The position numbers and the translations under genes were made by a program. This document shows positions 1 to 7,312 of a DNA stretch of 8,514 nucleotides, piece after piece; within the stretch, counting starts at the first letter, position 1; every line of letters starts with the position of its first letter. The notes under the pieces are model-generated. The model was not told the origin of the DNA. It made no database searches and saw nothing but the letters and a program-made list of their open reading frames with translations. The DNA lies in contig CAKUKT010000098.1 in the NCBI GenBank assembly GCA_934663655.1, forward strand, positions 1 to 8,514, in the 5' to 3' direction. The stretch is from an uncultured Victivallaceae bacterium. Its GTDB lineage: Bacteria > Verrucomicrobiota > Lentisphaeria > Victivallales > Victivallaceae.

Positions 1-161
1 CACCTCCCGCGTTACAGAATGCAAATATAGCATAATTTTCTTGGATTTCATCTTTTATTTAGGGATAAGTTCTAAATATAGCCCCGCTTTGAATGATATG
101 CAAGCGACACGGTAAATCACCTGCGGTCAGATAAATGTGCCGGGGATCATTGTCCGGAAAT
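1..161 (-). promoter_or_regulatory. AT-rich intergenic region with promoter-like boxes for a gene beyond the edge
   Basis: I find no gene here. The DNA is about 38% GC over the first 120 bases, clearly lower than the operon. On the minus strand the last bases (1-10) read GCGGGAGGTG, an excellent Shine-Dalgarno sequence, so another minus-strand gene probably starts just outside the window. Two GCTATATTT boxes lie upstream of it. The first has its -10-like TATATT at 75-80 and a TTGCAT hexamer 17 bases upstream at 98-103. The second, at 24-29, reads TATATTTG and has no good -35. Promoter function is inferred from these matches. Because the secY terminator lies upstream, the next gene is probably a separate transcription unit. 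I see no rpmJ, infA, map or adk, which often follow secY. Confidence 0.4.
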
Positions 162-191
162 AAAAAATGCCCGGGAAAATTTCCCCCGGGC
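162..191 (-). terminator. Rho-independent terminator behind secY
   Basis: On the minus strand a perfect 7-bp stem (GCCCGGG paired with CCCGGGC, plus-strand arms 169-175 and 185-191) encloses a 9-base loop and is followed after one base by six T residues (162-167) and then ATTT. It begins about 80 bases past the secY stop, which fits the end of the ribosomal-protein/secY transcript. A smaller 5-bp hairpin with a 3-base loop (207-219) lies between the stop and the terminator and has no U-tract on this strand. Confidence 0.8.
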
Positions 192-270
192 TTCCTGACT
201 GTTTTGCCGTTTTCAACGGTTTATATCAACGATCAAACCATCGTTATTTTGCAGCCGTTGAGTTGTTCCA

Positions 271-1641
271 TCAGCGGCTTTTCAAGCGACCGCTCTTGAG
301 GAAACCGTCGTAATGGCGCATGGTGAGGTGCGATTCCAGCTGACTCATCGTATCGAGAACTACGCCGACCATAATCAGTAAACTGGTGCCGCCGAAAAAC
401 TGGGCCACCATGAAGGGAATCTGAAAACTGTTGTAAAGGAACATCGGGAAAAGCGCCAGCGCCATCAGAAATACCGCGCCTCCAGCCGTGACCCGGGTCA
501 TCGCCGAATCGAGAAAATCCGCCGTCGCCTGACCGGGACTGATACCGGGAATATAGGCACCCTCTTTCTTGAGATTGTCCGCGATCTGCAGCGGATTGAA
601 CTGGTTGGCAACCCAGAAGAAACTGAAGGCGAGAATCAGCAGACCGTAGGTGATCGCGTAACCGGCTCCATCCATCTGGAAACTCTGCGCAAGCGTGATC
701 CACCAGCCGCCGGAACGCTCGGCCATGATCCGGAACAACCACGCCGGCACCATCAGAATCGCACCGGCGAAAATGATCGGCATCACGTTCGCGAAATTCA
801 CCTTGAGCGGCATGTAGGTTGAGCCGCCCATCATCTTGTTGCCGACGGTCTTGCGCACCATCTGAATCGGCACCCGGCGATACCCCTGCGAAAGCAGAAT
901 CGTGGCCGCAGTGACGATGCCGAACACCGTCAGCAGCACCAGCAGCTGCACCGGACGGAAGGTAGTTCCCGCCGGAGTCACTCCCTTGCGAGCCATGTCG
1001 ATGAGCTCGATGACCGAATGCGGCAGCCGGGAGACGATGTTGATCGTGATGATCAGCGAAACTCCGTTGCCGATACCACGCTCGGTAATCTGTTCACCGA
1101 GCCAGGTGAAGACCATCGTCGTACAGGTCAGCACCAGCACCGTCATCGGAATGAACACCAGCGGACTGCCGGTGAAAAGCGGCTGATTCGGTACCGGAAG
1201 ACCGAGTTTGCCGGGATTGATCATCGCAGCCGCTACCATCGCCCCCTGAATCGCGCAGACCAGCAGCGTGAGATAACGAGTGTATTGACTGATCCGCTGG
1301 CGTCCGCCTTCGCCATCACGCTGGATTTTCTCCAGCTGCGGAATCACCGGCACCAGCAGCTGCATAATGATCGACGCAGTAATGTACGGCATGATGCCGA
1401 GCGCCCCCAGCGCGAAGTGAGCAACCGCACCGCCGGAGAAAAGATCGATCATCGCCATCAGGCCGCCGCCGTTCTGACTGTTGGCCGCCACCTGCTTGAT
1501 GAACTCCGCCAGCGCAGCCGGGTCAACCCCGGGGCAGGGAATACTGCTGGCGAACCGCACCAGCACGATGATCAACGCCGTAAAGAGAAGCCGACTGCGC
1601 AGCTCCTTGACATTCCAAGCATTACGAAAGGCCCGCCACAT
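271..1641 (-). CDS. secY: Protein translocase subunit SecY
   Basis: Channel-forming subunit of the SecYEG translocon in the inner membrane, which moves unfolded proteins across and into the membrane with SecA or the ribosome. The 456-aa product has the expected run of about ten hydrophobic segments, starting near residues 18-35. Visible family signatures are G-I-M-P-Y-I-T-A-S at about residues 82-90, the GEQITERGIGNG block at 182-193, the cytoplasmic RRVPIQ loop at 255-260, the NPLQIADNLKKEGAYIPGI block at 349-367 and GGTSLLIMVGVVLDT near 417-431. Length is in the usual range. The ATG start gives a normal N-terminus, but the ribosome-binding site is poor: GGGA only 4 bases from the start. It is the last gene of the operon, 247 bases after rplO, an unusually wide gap that may lower or separate its expression. 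Confidence 0.97.
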   Translation of the reverse strand: MWRAFRNAWNVKELRSRLLFTALIIVLVRFASSIPCPGVDPAALAEFIKQVAANSQNGGGLMAMIDLFSGGAVAHFALGALGIMPYITASIIMQLLVPVIPQLEKIQRDGEGGRQRISQYTRYLTLLVCAIQGAMVAAAMINPGKLGLPVPNQPLFTGSPLVFIPMTVLVLTCTTMVFTWLGEQITERGIGNGVSLIITINIVSRLPHSVIELIDMARKGVTPAGTTFRPVQLLVLLTVFGIVTAATILLSQGYRRVPIQMVRKTVGNKMMGGSTYMPLKVNFANVMPIIFAGAILMVPAWLFRIMAERSGGWWITLAQSFQMDGAGYAITYGLLILAFSFFWVANQFNPLQIADNLKKEGAYIPGISPGQATADFLDSAMTRVTAGGAVFLMALALFPMFLYNSFQIPFMVAQFFGGTSLLIMVGVVLDTMSQLESHLTMRHYDGFLKSGRLKSR

Positions 1642-1888
1642 AATATCCCACTGTTTTATGTTAATGAAAACCCGCCATGAGACGGAGTTCAGAATTGTTC
1701 AACCCGCCAACTGGAAAACGGCGTGTCAAACCGCTTCCCACCAGATCTGTAGGAGCTCGCTCTCCAAAACCGGGACACCCGCTGCGAAACTCCTTTCCAT
1801 GCTCCGGCCGGATCCGAAAATCCCGGGATCGGCGCCGGAAGCACATTTTCCGGAAGGGAGAGCCGCCTCTTCCTTCCGGAAATCCGGA
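1642..1888 (-). other. Non-coding gap between rplO and secY
   Basis: These 247 bases interrupt an otherwise tightly packed operon. A 61-codon open frame (1661-1846) has no ribosome-binding site and no recognisable protein features, so I do not call it a gene. The gap begins with a strong hairpin (listed separately), followed by a second, imperfect stem around 1808-1833 (GCCGGATCC against GGATCGGC). A perfect TTGACA occurs on the minus strand at 1724-1729, but no -10 hexamer lies at the right distance. I infer an RNA processing or attenuation region before secY rather than a missing gene. Confidence 0.5.
1847..1882 (-). repeat. Strong hairpin just after the rplO stop
   Basis: A perfect 11-bp inverted repeat (TTTCCGGAAGG at 1847-1857 with CCTTCCGGAAA at 1872-1882) encloses one mismatch and a further 4-bp stem (AGAG/CTCT, 1859-1862 and 1867-1870) closed by a 4-base loop. 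It starts 6 bases after the rplO stop codon. Neither side has a run of T residues, so it is not a classic intrinsic terminator. It could protect the 3' end of the ribosomal-protein mRNA, act as an RNase III site or weaken read-through into secY. These roles are inference. Confidence 0.6.
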
Positions 1889-2338
1889 TCAGCCGATTAC
1901 TTCGGCCTTTCCTCCGGCCGCCTCGATCTTGGCGACCGCCGCCGCGGAGAACTTCTCCGCGCGAACCGTGAGACTCTTGGTCAACTCGCCGTTGGCCAGA
2001 ATCTTGATCTGCAATTCGGCTTTGCCGAGCAATTTCTTCTCGCGCAGCGACGCCACATCCACAACCTCTCCGCTCTGATAATTGTCCTCAAGGACATTCA
2101 GATTGATGAGGTGGTAGACGACCCGGTCGGGATTCTTGAATCCACGCTTGGGCAGCCGCCGGAAAAGCGGAATCTGACCGCCTTCAAAGAATGGACGGCT
2201 CACCGATCCGGTACGGGACTTCTGTCCCTTTTCGCCACGCCCGGCGGTCTTGCCCCAGCCGGAGCTGTCACCGCGACCGACCCGGCGGCGGCGCTTCGTC
2301 GAACCGGGAGTCGGGGAAAGAGTGTGAAGTTTCATCAT
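1889..2338 (-). CDS. rplO: 50S ribosomal protein L15
   Basis: Late-assembling protein of the large ribosomal subunit that contacts 23S rRNA. The 149-aa product has the typical L15 order: a very basic, glycine-rich N-terminal tail (KRRRRVGRG at residues 15-23, GRGEKGQKSRTG at 33-44), then a globular C-terminal half with the family signature (KILANGEL at 112-119 through the IEAAGG stretch at 138-143). Two adjacent ATG codons (2338 and 2335) are possible starts; family alignments usually begin MKLHTL, which favours the second. A GAGGAAA Shine-Dalgarno-like sequence lies 12 to 15 bases upstream. It follows rpsE directly with an 18-base gap, where rpmD (L30) would normally sit. Confidence 0.96.
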   Translation of the reverse strand: MMKLHTLSPTPGSTKRRRRVGRGDSSGWGKTAGRGEKGQKSRTGSVSRPFFEGGQIPLFRRLPKRGFKNPDRVVYHLINLNVLEDNYQSGEVVDVASLREKKLLGKAELQIKILANGELTKSLTVRAEKFSAAAVAKIEAAGGKAEVIG

Positions 2339-2356
2339 TTTTCAACATTTCCTCGT

Positions 2357-2905
2357 TTAGTTTCCGCTCTCGACCGCCGGAGCTTCGACCGTCTGCGCCT
2401 TGGGAGCGCAGGCAATGCCGCGCCGGGCGTAAACCGTGTCGCGGGTGGAGAGCGCCGCAATCGCCTTGAAGGTGGCCTTCGCCACGTTGGCGGCATTGGC
2501 GGCTCCAAGCGACTTGGCGAGCACGTCCTTGACGCCCGCCAGTTCCAGAATCGCCCGCACCGCACCGCCGGCGATCAGTCCCGTACCGGCAGCCGCCGGA
2601 CGAAGCAGCACCCGGGCACCACCGAACTTGACCTCAATCTCATGCGGAAGCGTCTGACCATTCATCGGTACCTTGACCAGATTGCGTCTCGCCGCCTCGC
2701 CGCCCTTGCGCAGCGCATCGGAAATTTCATTCGCTTTGCCGTAGCCGTAACCGACCCGGCCGTTGCGGTCTCCGACCACCACCAGCGCTCCAAAGCTGAA
2801 GTTCTTACCGCCCTTCACCACCTTGGCGCTCCGGTTGATCGAAATCACGCTTTCATCAAATTCGCTCGCCACCGCGGGCTCGCTGATACTATCGCGTCTT
2901 GCCAT
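2357..2905 (-). CDS. rpsE: 30S ribosomal protein S5
   Basis: Small-subunit protein with an N-terminal double-stranded-RNA-binding fold and a C-terminal S5 fold; it sits at the mRNA entrance and contributes to decoding accuracy. The 182-aa product shows the S5 N-terminal core ([18 protein letters not shown], about residues 29-46; YGYGKANEI, 54-62) and the C-terminal domain ([19 protein letters not shown], about 103-121). The C-terminal tail ends with a short acidic/alanine stretch ([10 protein letters not shown]). A clear AAGGAG lies 9 bases before the ATG. It follows rplR by 18 bases and is the last S5-L30-L15 member before the missing rpmD position. Confidence 0.97.
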   Translation of the reverse strand: MARRDSISEPAVASEFDESVISINRSAKVVKGGKNFSFGALVVVGDRNGRVGYGYGKANEISDALRKGGEAARRNLVKVPMNGQTLPHEIEVKFGGARVLLRPAAAGTGLIAGGAVRAILELAGVKDVLAKSLGAANAANVAKATFKAIAALSTRDTVYARRGIACAPKAQTVEAPAVESGN

Positions 2906-2923
2906 TCAAAGTTTCTCCTTAGC

Positions 2924-3286
2924 TCAGAACTTGAGACCCTTTTCGCGGGCGGCCTCGGCGATCGCCTTGATCCGGCCATGATACTTGTAACCGGAACGGT
3001 CGAAAACCACCTCGCTGATATTGGCCGCCAGAGCGGCATCGCCGGCAAGACGGCCGAGCATGGCCGCGCCTTCCATGTTCGCCTTGCCGTTCTCCGCCTT
3101 GAAGGCGGGCGACAGGGTCGAAACGGACGCAAGCGTCCGCCCGGCCACGTCGTCGATGAACTGGCAATAGATGTGAGCCGAGGTGATGCTGACGCAGAAC
3201 CTCGGACGCTCCGCCGTGCCGGAAACCTTTCTGCGGATCCGGGCGTGACGGCGCGTACGCTGAACTTTTTTATCCGTAACAGACAT
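2924..3286 (-). CDS. rplR: 50S ribosomal protein L18
   Basis: 5S-rRNA-binding protein of the central protuberance that works with L5. The 120-aa product has a basic N-terminal tail (RTRRHARIRRKVSGT, residues 10-24) followed by the conserved RPRFCVSITSAHIYCQFIDD segment (27-46) and ends with a typical C-terminus (FDRSGYKYHGRIKAIAEAAREKG, split here: FDRSGYKYHG at 95-104, EAAREKGLKF at 111-120). Length matches the family. A GGGAG sequence 7 bases upstream of the ATG supports the start. It lies between rplF (33-base gap) and rpsE, the usual spc order. Confidence 0.97.
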   Translation of the reverse strand: MSVTDKKVQRTRRHARIRRKVSGTAERPRFCVSITSAHIYCQFIDDVAGRTLASVSTLSPAFKAENGKANMEGAAMLGRLAGDAALAANISEVVFDRSGYKYHGRIKAIAEAAREKGLKF

Positions 3287-3319
3287 TTCTTATCTCCCGG
3301 GAAAACCCGTCACCCGGCA

Positions 3320-3853
3320 TCAGCCGACCGACTTGCCTTCCTTCAGCACAATACGTTCATCAACATAACGGATGCCTTTGCCCTTGTAGGGTTCCGGCGG
3401 ACGGAAACGACGAATCTGAGCAGCGGTTTCACCGACCAGCTGCTTGTCGCTGCCTTCGATGATCATCTTGTTTTCCGGAGTGACCGTCAACTTGATGCCG
3501 GCGGGAACCGTGTACTCCACCGGATGCGAGAAGCCGAGCGAAAGCGTGAGCTTGTTGCCCGCCAGCGTCGCCTTGTATCCGACACCCACAATCGCCAGCT
3601 CCTTCTTGAAGCCGGTGGTGACACCGATGACCATGTTGTTGATCAGACTGCGGGTCAGGCCGTGCATCGCGGCCGCTTCGCGGGCCTCTCCAACCCGGGT
3701 GACCACCACTTCGGAATCACCGACTTCGACCGCCACATGCGGCGGCAGCGGCATGGAGAGCTTGCTCTTTCCTTCGACCGTGACCGCGCCGTCGGCGACC
3801 GAAACCTTGACCCCCGAGGGAATCGCAACCGGTTTTTTGCCTATGCGTGACAT
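3320..3853 (-). CDS. rplF: 50S ribosomal protein L6
   Basis: Large-subunit protein near the GTPase-associated centre and sarcin-ricin loop. The 177-aa product is standard length, with two tandem L6-type alpha/beta domains (about residues 1-80 and 81-170). Family hallmarks are the MSRIGKKPVAIP start, GVGYKA at about 90-95, GFSHPV at 107-112, and the signature PPEPYKGKGIRY at 152-163. An AAGGA sequence lies 11 bases upstream of the ATG. The gene follows rpsH with a 21-base gap. Confidence 0.97.
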   Translation of the reverse strand: MSRIGKKPVAIPSGVKVSVADGAVTVEGKSKLSMPLPPHVAVEVGDSEVVVTRVGEAREAAAMHGLTRSLINNMVIGVTTGFKKELAIVGVGYKATLAGNKLTLSLGFSHPVEYTVPAGIKLTVTPENKMIIEGSDKQLVGETAAQIRRFRPPEPYKGKGIRYVDERIVLKEGKSVG

Positions 3854-3874
3854 AATCTATTATTCCTTGAAATT

Positions 3875-4270
3875 TTACCAGACATAGAAGAGGACTTCGC
3901 CGCCGACATTGGCCTTAGCCGCTTCCCGGCCGCTCATGATCCCCTTGGGAGTGGTCAACACCACCGCGCCGAGACCGTTGCGAACCCGGGGAATCTCCCG
4001 GCTCGAACAATGCACCCGGCAGGAGGGTTTACTGATACGTTCGAGTCCCTCGATCACCGGTTTGCCCTCGTAATACTTCAGCGACAGCACCAACTGACGC
4101 TTCACACCTTCGCCCTCGACGACCGCCTCGGCGATGTAACCTTCGCTCTTGAGCACCGCCGCGATCGCCTCCTTTTCCCGGGAAAGCGGAATCGCCACCG
4201 TCTTCAAACCGGCGGCACCGGCATTGCGGATTCGGGTGAGCATATCGGCGATAGGATCCTGCATACTCAT
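3875..4270 (-). CDS. rpsH: 30S ribosomal protein S8
   Basis: Primary 16S-rRNA-binding protein of the small-subunit platform. In Escherichia coli S8 also represses the spc operon by binding the rplX-rplE region of the mRNA; whether that control exists here is not visible. The 131-aa product starts MSMQDPIADMLTRIRN, carries ERISKPS (77-83), and ends with the S8 signature GAVVLTTPKGIMSGREA (101-117) and the usual terminal tryptophan. A strong TAGGAGGAG sits 9-10 bases before the first ATG, so that Met is preferred over the Met two codons in. It is 18 bases after rpsN. Confidence 0.97.
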   Translation of the reverse strand: MSMQDPIADMLTRIRNAGAAGLKTVAIPLSREKEAIAAVLKSEGYIAEAVVEGEGVKRQLVLSLKYYEGKPVIEGLERISKPSCRVHCSSREIPRVRNGLGAVVLTTPKGIMSGREAAKANVGGEVLFYVW

Positions 4271-4288
4271 AACCAGTTACTCCTCCTA

Positions 4289-4474
4289 TTACCAGCTCGC
4301 CTTGGTCACGCCCGGAATCTGACCCTTGCTGGCCAGCTCCCGGAAACAGATCCGGCAGAGTTGAAATTTACCGATATATGCCCGCGGCCTGCCGCACGCC
4401 TTGCAGCGCGTGTAGTTCCGAACCGGAAACTTGTTGGGGCGGGCAGCCTTGACCATCAAACTGAGTTTTGCCAT
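4289..4474 (-). CDS. rpsN: 30S ribosomal protein S14, zinc-binding short form
   Basis: Small-subunit head protein, here in the 61-residue type Z version. Two CxxC pairs (Cys24/Cys27 in CKAC and Cys40/Cys43 in CRIC) form the expected zinc ribbon. The conserved core [13 protein letters not shown] (12-24) and the terminal GVTKASW (55-61) are typical. The longer, cysteine-free form is about 90-100 residues, so this is not a truncation. An AGAGGGTG sequence lies close before the ATG. The gene sits between rplE (16-base gap) and rpsH. Some bacteria keep a second, zinc-free S14 elsewhere for zinc limitation; this cannot be judged from the window. Confidence 0.97.
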   Translation of the reverse strand: MAKLSLMVKAARPNKFPVRNYTRCKACGRPRAYIGKFQLCRICFRELASKGQIPGVTKASW

Positions 4475-4490
4475 TATTGCACCCTCTTGT

Positions 4491-5027
4491 TTATTCCTCG
4501 AACGGAACTTCCATCAGCTTGAGCAGCGCCCGGCAGCCCTCGTCATCCTTGGCGGTCGTGACCATCGTGATGTTCACGCCGAGCGGATATTTGAGCTTGT
4601 CGGCATCCACTTCGGTGAAAACCGAAACATCGCTGATGCCCATGTTGTAATTGCCGACGCCGTCAAAACCGGTCTTCGGAATCCCCCGGAAGTCGCGCAC
4701 CCGCGGCAGCGCGTTGTGCACAAAACGATCGAGAAATTCATACATCCGGCTGCCGCGAAGCGTCACCATCACACCGACCGGCATCCCGACCCGGAGCTTG
4801 AAGTTGGAAACGTTCTTGCGCGCCTTGGTGATCACCGGTTCCTGACCGGTCATCGCGCCGATGTGTTTCTTGGCTTCGGTGAAGGCGTCGCGCTCCTTGT
4901 CGCTGCCGATACCGGTGGAGATCACGATCTTCGTGAGCTTCGGAATCTGCATCACATTCTTGAGCCCGAGTTGCGCGGCCAGAGCGCTCCGCACTTCCTC
5001 GACGTATTTTTTCTTCATATCAGGCAT
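4491..5027 (-). CDS. rplE: 50S ribosomal protein L5
   Basis: 5S-rRNA-binding protein of the central protuberance that contacts the P-site tRNA and the small-subunit head. The 178-aa product has the L5 signature around residues 56-73 ([15 protein letters not shown]) and the conserved [12 protein letters not shown] (90-101) and RDFRGIP (115-121) segments; length is typical. The first ATG (5027) is 6 bases after the rplX stop. Its Shine-Dalgarno GGAG is formed by the last Glu codon of rplX, spaced 9 bases, so translation is probably coupled. A second ATG lies three codons in (5018). Confidence 0.97.
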   Translation of the reverse strand: MPDMKKKYVEEVRSALAAQLGLKNVMQIPKLTKIVISTGIGSDKERDAFTEAKKHIGAMTGQEPVITKARKNVSNFKLRVGMPVGVMVTLRGSRMYEFLDRFVHNALPRVRDFRGIPKTGFDGVGNYNMGISDVSVFTEVDADKLKYPLGVNITMVTTAKDDEGCRALLKLMEVPFEE

Positions 5028-5033
5028 TTTACA

Positions 5034-5339
5034 TTACTCCGTCCTGGTGGCCTTCGCAGCGCGGCGCGCCGCTTTGGCTTCGAGCTTGGCCTTCGCGGCC
5101 TCCGGAGTCAGCGCCACATTGGAGACATGCACCGAAACCGAACGCTCAATCATGCCGCCGTTGGGGTTCTCCTTGCTCTTTTTGACCGTACGCTTGCCGA
5201 GTTTGCTTTCGCCGCTGGCAAGTTCGAGCACGACCCGGTCGTTCTTGGCGATGATCGCCTTGATCGTGGCGCTTTCGCCCTTGAAGTTACCGGCGTTGAC
5301 GACGACCTTGTCGCCTTTTTTGACGTGGTATTTCTGCAT
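5034..5339 (-). CDS. rplX: 50S ribosomal protein L24
   Basis: Assembly-initiator protein of the large subunit. I place the start at the ATG at 5339 (101 aa), not at the in-frame ATG at 5360. The 5339 start gives the family N-terminus [14 protein letters not shown], lies one base past the rplN stop, and has a perfect GGAGGT 8 bases upstream (5348-5353). The upstream start would overlap rplN and add MRRRYCK, which is not family-like. A KOW-type motif covers about residues 6-30 ([20 protein letters not shown]). The C-terminus is basic and alanine-rich ([15 protein letters not shown]). One-base spacing to rplN suggests translational coupling. Confidence 0.96.
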   Translation of the reverse strand: MQKYHVKKGDKVVVNAGNFKGESATIKAIIAKNDRVVLELASGESKLGKRTVKKSKENPNGGMIERSVSVHVSNVALTPEAAKAKLEAKAARRAAKATRTE

Positions 5340-5340
5340 C

Positions 5341-5706
5341 TTACAATACCTCCGGCGCAAGCGAAATGATCTTCATGAAATCCTTGTCACGCAATTCCCG
5401 CGCAACCGGTCCGAAAATACGGGTGCCGACCGGATTCTTGTCCTTGTCGATGATCACCGCCGCGTTTTCGTCGAACTTGAGATAGGAACCGTCGGGACGA
5501 CGAATTTTGCTCGCAGTGCGCACGATCACCGCCTTCACCCGCTGGCCCTTCTTGACCGAACCGTCCGGAAGCGCTTCCTGCACGGCGCAGCTCACGATGT
5601 CTCCGACCCCGGCGAATCTTTTCGACTGCCCGAGAACCGTGATCGTCAGCAGCGATTTCGCGCCGGAATTGTCGGCCACCTCGAGAATACTCTGCATCTG
5701 CAACAT
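5341..5706 (-). CDS. rplN: 50S ribosomal protein L14
   Basis: Highly conserved large-subunit protein at the subunit interface, close to L19. The 121-aa product begins [17 protein letters not shown] and contains the L14 signature over residues 59-86 ([20 protein letters not shown] and following). It ends with FGPVARELR (98-106) and [18 protein letters not shown] Shine-Dalgarno sequence lies about 10 bases before the first ATG; the Met at position 4 is a less likely start because family members usually begin with the equivalent of MIQMQ. It follows rpsQ with a 21-base gap. Confidence 0.97.
   Translation of the reverse strand: MLQMQSILEVADNSGAKSLLTITVLGQSKRFAGVGDIVSCAVQEALPDGSVKKGQRVKAVIVRTASKIRRPDGSYLKFDENAAVIIDKDKNPVGTRIFGPVARELRDKDFMKIISLAPEVL
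5348..5353 (-). promoter_or_regulatory. Shine-Dalgarno site fixing the rplX start
   Basis: The minus strand reads GGAGGT inside the final codons of rplN, 8 bases before the ATG at 5339. It decides between the two in-frame starts of rplX in favour of the 101-residue form. Confidence 0.8.
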
Positions 5707-5727
5707 GATGAATGATCCTCCCGCAGC

Positions 5728-6009
5728 TTATTCCTGAGCGGCGCGACTGATGATTTCCAGCAGCCGCCAGCGCTTGTTACGGCTCAGCGGGCGCGTCTCG
5801 GAGATCCGGACGAAATCGCCTTTCCTGGCCTCGTTGTTCTCGTCGTGAGCAGTGAACTTCTTACTCACTTTCACAATCTTGCGATAGAGGGGGTGCGCAG
5901 TGCGGCGCTCAACCTTGACGACGATGGTCTTGTCCTGAACGTCGCTGACCACTACGCCGACCCGCTCCTTACGGTTGCCGCGTTCGACGGCATTAACTGA
6001 TTCACTCAT
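5728..6009 (-). CDS. rpsQ: 30S ribosomal protein S17
   Basis: Primary 16S-rRNA-binding protein with an OB fold, located in the small-subunit body. The 93-aa product has the S17 core: [20 protein letters not shown] (16-35), HPLYRKIV (39-46) and the signature [13 protein letters not shown] (64-76), followed by KRWRLLEII. An N-terminal extension of about 12 residues precedes the core; this is within the normal range. Its ATG shares one base with the rpmC stop (TAATG at 6007-6011), an arrangement usually giving coupled translation by termination-reinitiation. Confidence 0.97.
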   Translation of the reverse strand: MSESVNAVERGNRKERVGVVVSDVQDKTIVVKVERRTAHPLYRKIVKVSKKFTAHDENNEARKGDFVRISETRPLSRNKRWRLLEIISRAAQE

Positions 6010-6209
6010 TACTTCACCTCGGCGTTGCTGCGGGCCGTCGTCTCGGTGAGAATACGCGCAATGTCGCGGCGCAGCTCACGGATGCGAGCCGATTTCTCCA
6101 GCTGCCCGGTCCGGGACTGGATCTTCAGATTCAACTTTTCCCGACGCATCTCAACCAGCTTGGCCTTGAGTTCGACGTCGGTCATCTCACGGATGTCTTT
6201 GTTCTTCAT
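6009..6209 (-). CDS. rpmC: 50S ribosomal protein L29
   Basis: Small helical-hairpin protein near the peptide exit tunnel, adjacent to L23. The 66-aa product fits the family: an N-terminal helix ([20 protein letters not shown], about 8-27), the central [20 protein letters not shown] stretch (28-47) and the DIARILTE segment (49-56). A GGAGAG sequence lies about 11-13 bases before the ATG. It starts 21 bases after rplP and its stop overlaps the rpsQ start by one base. Confidence 0.96.
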   Translation of the reverse strand: MKNKDIREMTDVELKAKLVEMRREKLNLKIQSRTGQLEKSARIRELRRDIARILTETTARSNAEVK

Positions 6210-6230
6210 TTTAGAATTGTCTCTCCGTAC

Positions 6231-6644
6231 TTATCCCTCGCGGGAGAGAAATTTGCAGCGCACGCAAAGCTTGTTGGCCGCCCGGCTCATCGCCTCCTTG
6301 GCAACCGACTCGCTGCAGCCGGACACTTCAAAGAGAACCCGGCCCGGAAGCACCGGAGCAACCCAGCCTTCAACCGCGCCTTTTCCCTTGCCCATACGGA
6401 CTTCGAGCGGCTTCTTGGTGAAGGAACGATAAGGAAACATTCTGATCCAGACTTTGCCGCGGCGTTTCAGATGCCGGTTGATGGCCACACGGGCGGCTTC
6501 AATCTGATTGTTGGTGATGTACCCGCGGGTCAGCGTCTGAAGCGCGAAATCGCCGAAGTCCAACTTGTTGTTGGCCGTGGCGAGTCCAGCGTTACTTCCG
6601 CGCTGCACCTTTCTGTACTTTACCCTTTTTGGCATTAACGGCAT
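6231..6644 (-). CDS. rplP: 50S ribosomal protein L16
   Basis: Large-subunit protein that helps organise the A site and peptidyl-transferase region. Start chosen at 6644, giving 137 aa and the family N-terminus [17 protein letters not shown] lies 9 bases upstream (6654-6658). The open frame extends 51 codons further upstream, but that part is the rpsC reading region in another frame. Signatures: [12 protein letters not shown] (60-71) and [16 protein letters not shown] (83-98). The N-terminal half ([22 protein letters not shown] region, 15-36) is a somewhat divergent version of the usual glycine-rich stretch. Its first 53 bases overlap the 3' end of rpsC. Confidence 0.97.
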   Translation of the reverse strand: MPLMPKRVKYRKVQRGSNAGLATANNKLDFGDFALQTLTRGYITNNQIEAARVAINRHLKRRGKVWIRMFPYRSFTKKPLEVRMGKGKGAVEGWVAPVLPGRVLFEVSGCSESVAKEAMSRAANKLCVRCKFLSREG

Positions 6645-7299
6645 AATCTTCTTCCTCCGCAGAGTCCTTGTGACACACCCAAACCTTGACGCCGATCTTT
6701 CCGGCCGTCGTGTTCGCCTCGGTGAACCCGTAGTCGATATTCGCACGCAGCGTGTGCAGCGGAATCCGACCTTCCTTGTACTGCTCCTCACGGGCAAGTT
6801 CCGCGCCGCCGAGACGTCCGGCGCAGTTGATCTTGATGCCGTCGGCGCCCATATCCATCGCCGACTGGATCGCCCGTTTCATCGCCCGCCGGAAACCGAT
6901 CCGGCGCTCCAGCTGCTGCGCGACATTCTCCGCGATCAGCTGCGCACACGTTTCAGGACGACGAACTTCCTTGGGTTCAACGTAAACTTCCTTGCCGTTT
7001 ACCAGCTTGGAAATCGCCGCGCGAAGCGCTTCAAGCTCCGCACCCTTCTTGCCGATGAGCAGTCCGTGGCGGGCCGAGAAAATGTTGACCCGGACGCGGT
7101 TGGAAAACCGCTCGATCTGAATCCTGGCAATGGCCGCCGCCGAAAATTTTTCCTTGATGTACTTGCGGATCGCCAGATCCTCGTGCAGCCACTCGCCGAA
7201 CAGCGTTTTACCGGCGCTCTTCTTATCGGCGAACCAGCGTGACTCCCAGTCGCGGGTGAGCGCGGTTCTCAAACCGATCGGATTTACTTTTTGTCCCAC
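6592..7299 (-). CDS. rpsC: 30S ribosomal protein S3
   Basis: Small-subunit head protein that lines the mRNA entry channel with S4 and S5 and has helicase-type activity on mRNA. The 235-aa product has a KH domain with the GKKG loop at 83-86 ([14 protein letters not shown], 79-92) and the S3 C-terminal signature over 151-191 ([20 protein letters not shown], then [15 protein letters not shown]). The start codon is GTG (7297-7299), giving the family start MGQKVNP, with GGAG 8 bases upstream. The basic tail after residue 218 ([16 protein letters not shown]) is encoded entirely within the start of rplP in another frame. It follows rplV by 13 bases. Confidence 0.97.
   Translation of the reverse strand: MGQKVNPIGLRTALTRDWESRWFADKKSAGKTLFGEWLHEDLAIRKYIKEKFSAAAIARIQIERFSNRVRVNIFSARHGLLIGKKGAELEALRAAISKLVNGKEVYVEPKEVRRPETCAQLIAENVAQQLERRIGFRRAMKRAIQSAMDMGADGIKINCAGRLGGAELAREEQYKEGRIPLHTLRANIDYGFTEANTTAGKIGVKVWVCHKDSAEEEDYAVNAKKGKVQKGAARK
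6654..6658 (-). promoter_or_regulatory. Shine-Dalgarno site of rplP inside rpsC
   Basis: GGAGG on the minus strand, 9 bases before the rplP ATG at 6644. It overlaps the Glu codons of the rpsC AEEEDY stretch. It supports the long-overlap start of rplP. Confidence 0.75.
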
Positions 7300-7312
7300 G
7301 ATCTCTTCTCCA

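Noticed and set aside
1724..1729. Perfect TTGACA on the minus strand upstream of secY as a promoter
   Set aside because: No -10-like hexamer at 15-19 bases; the sequence there is GC-rich (CGGGTT).
1661..1846. 61-codon minus-strand frame between rplO and secY
   Set aside because: No Shine-Dalgarno sequence (the upstream sequence is the hairpin arm) and no resemblance to L30, L36 or any other small ribosomal protein.
1481..3850. Plus-strand 789-codon open frame opposite secY, rplO, rpsE, rplR and rplF
   Set aside because: Antisense shadow of conserved genes in GC-rich DNA; His/Arg-rich translation without family features. The minus-strand proteins are unambiguous.
5340..5360. Upstream rplX start adding MRRRYCK
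   Set aside because: No good ribosome-binding site and not family-like; the ATG at 5339 has GGAGGT at 8 bases.
6645..6797. 51-codon upstream extension of rplP
   Set aside because: It is rpsC coding sequence read in another frame; the family L16 start and Shine-Dalgarno sequence point to 6644.
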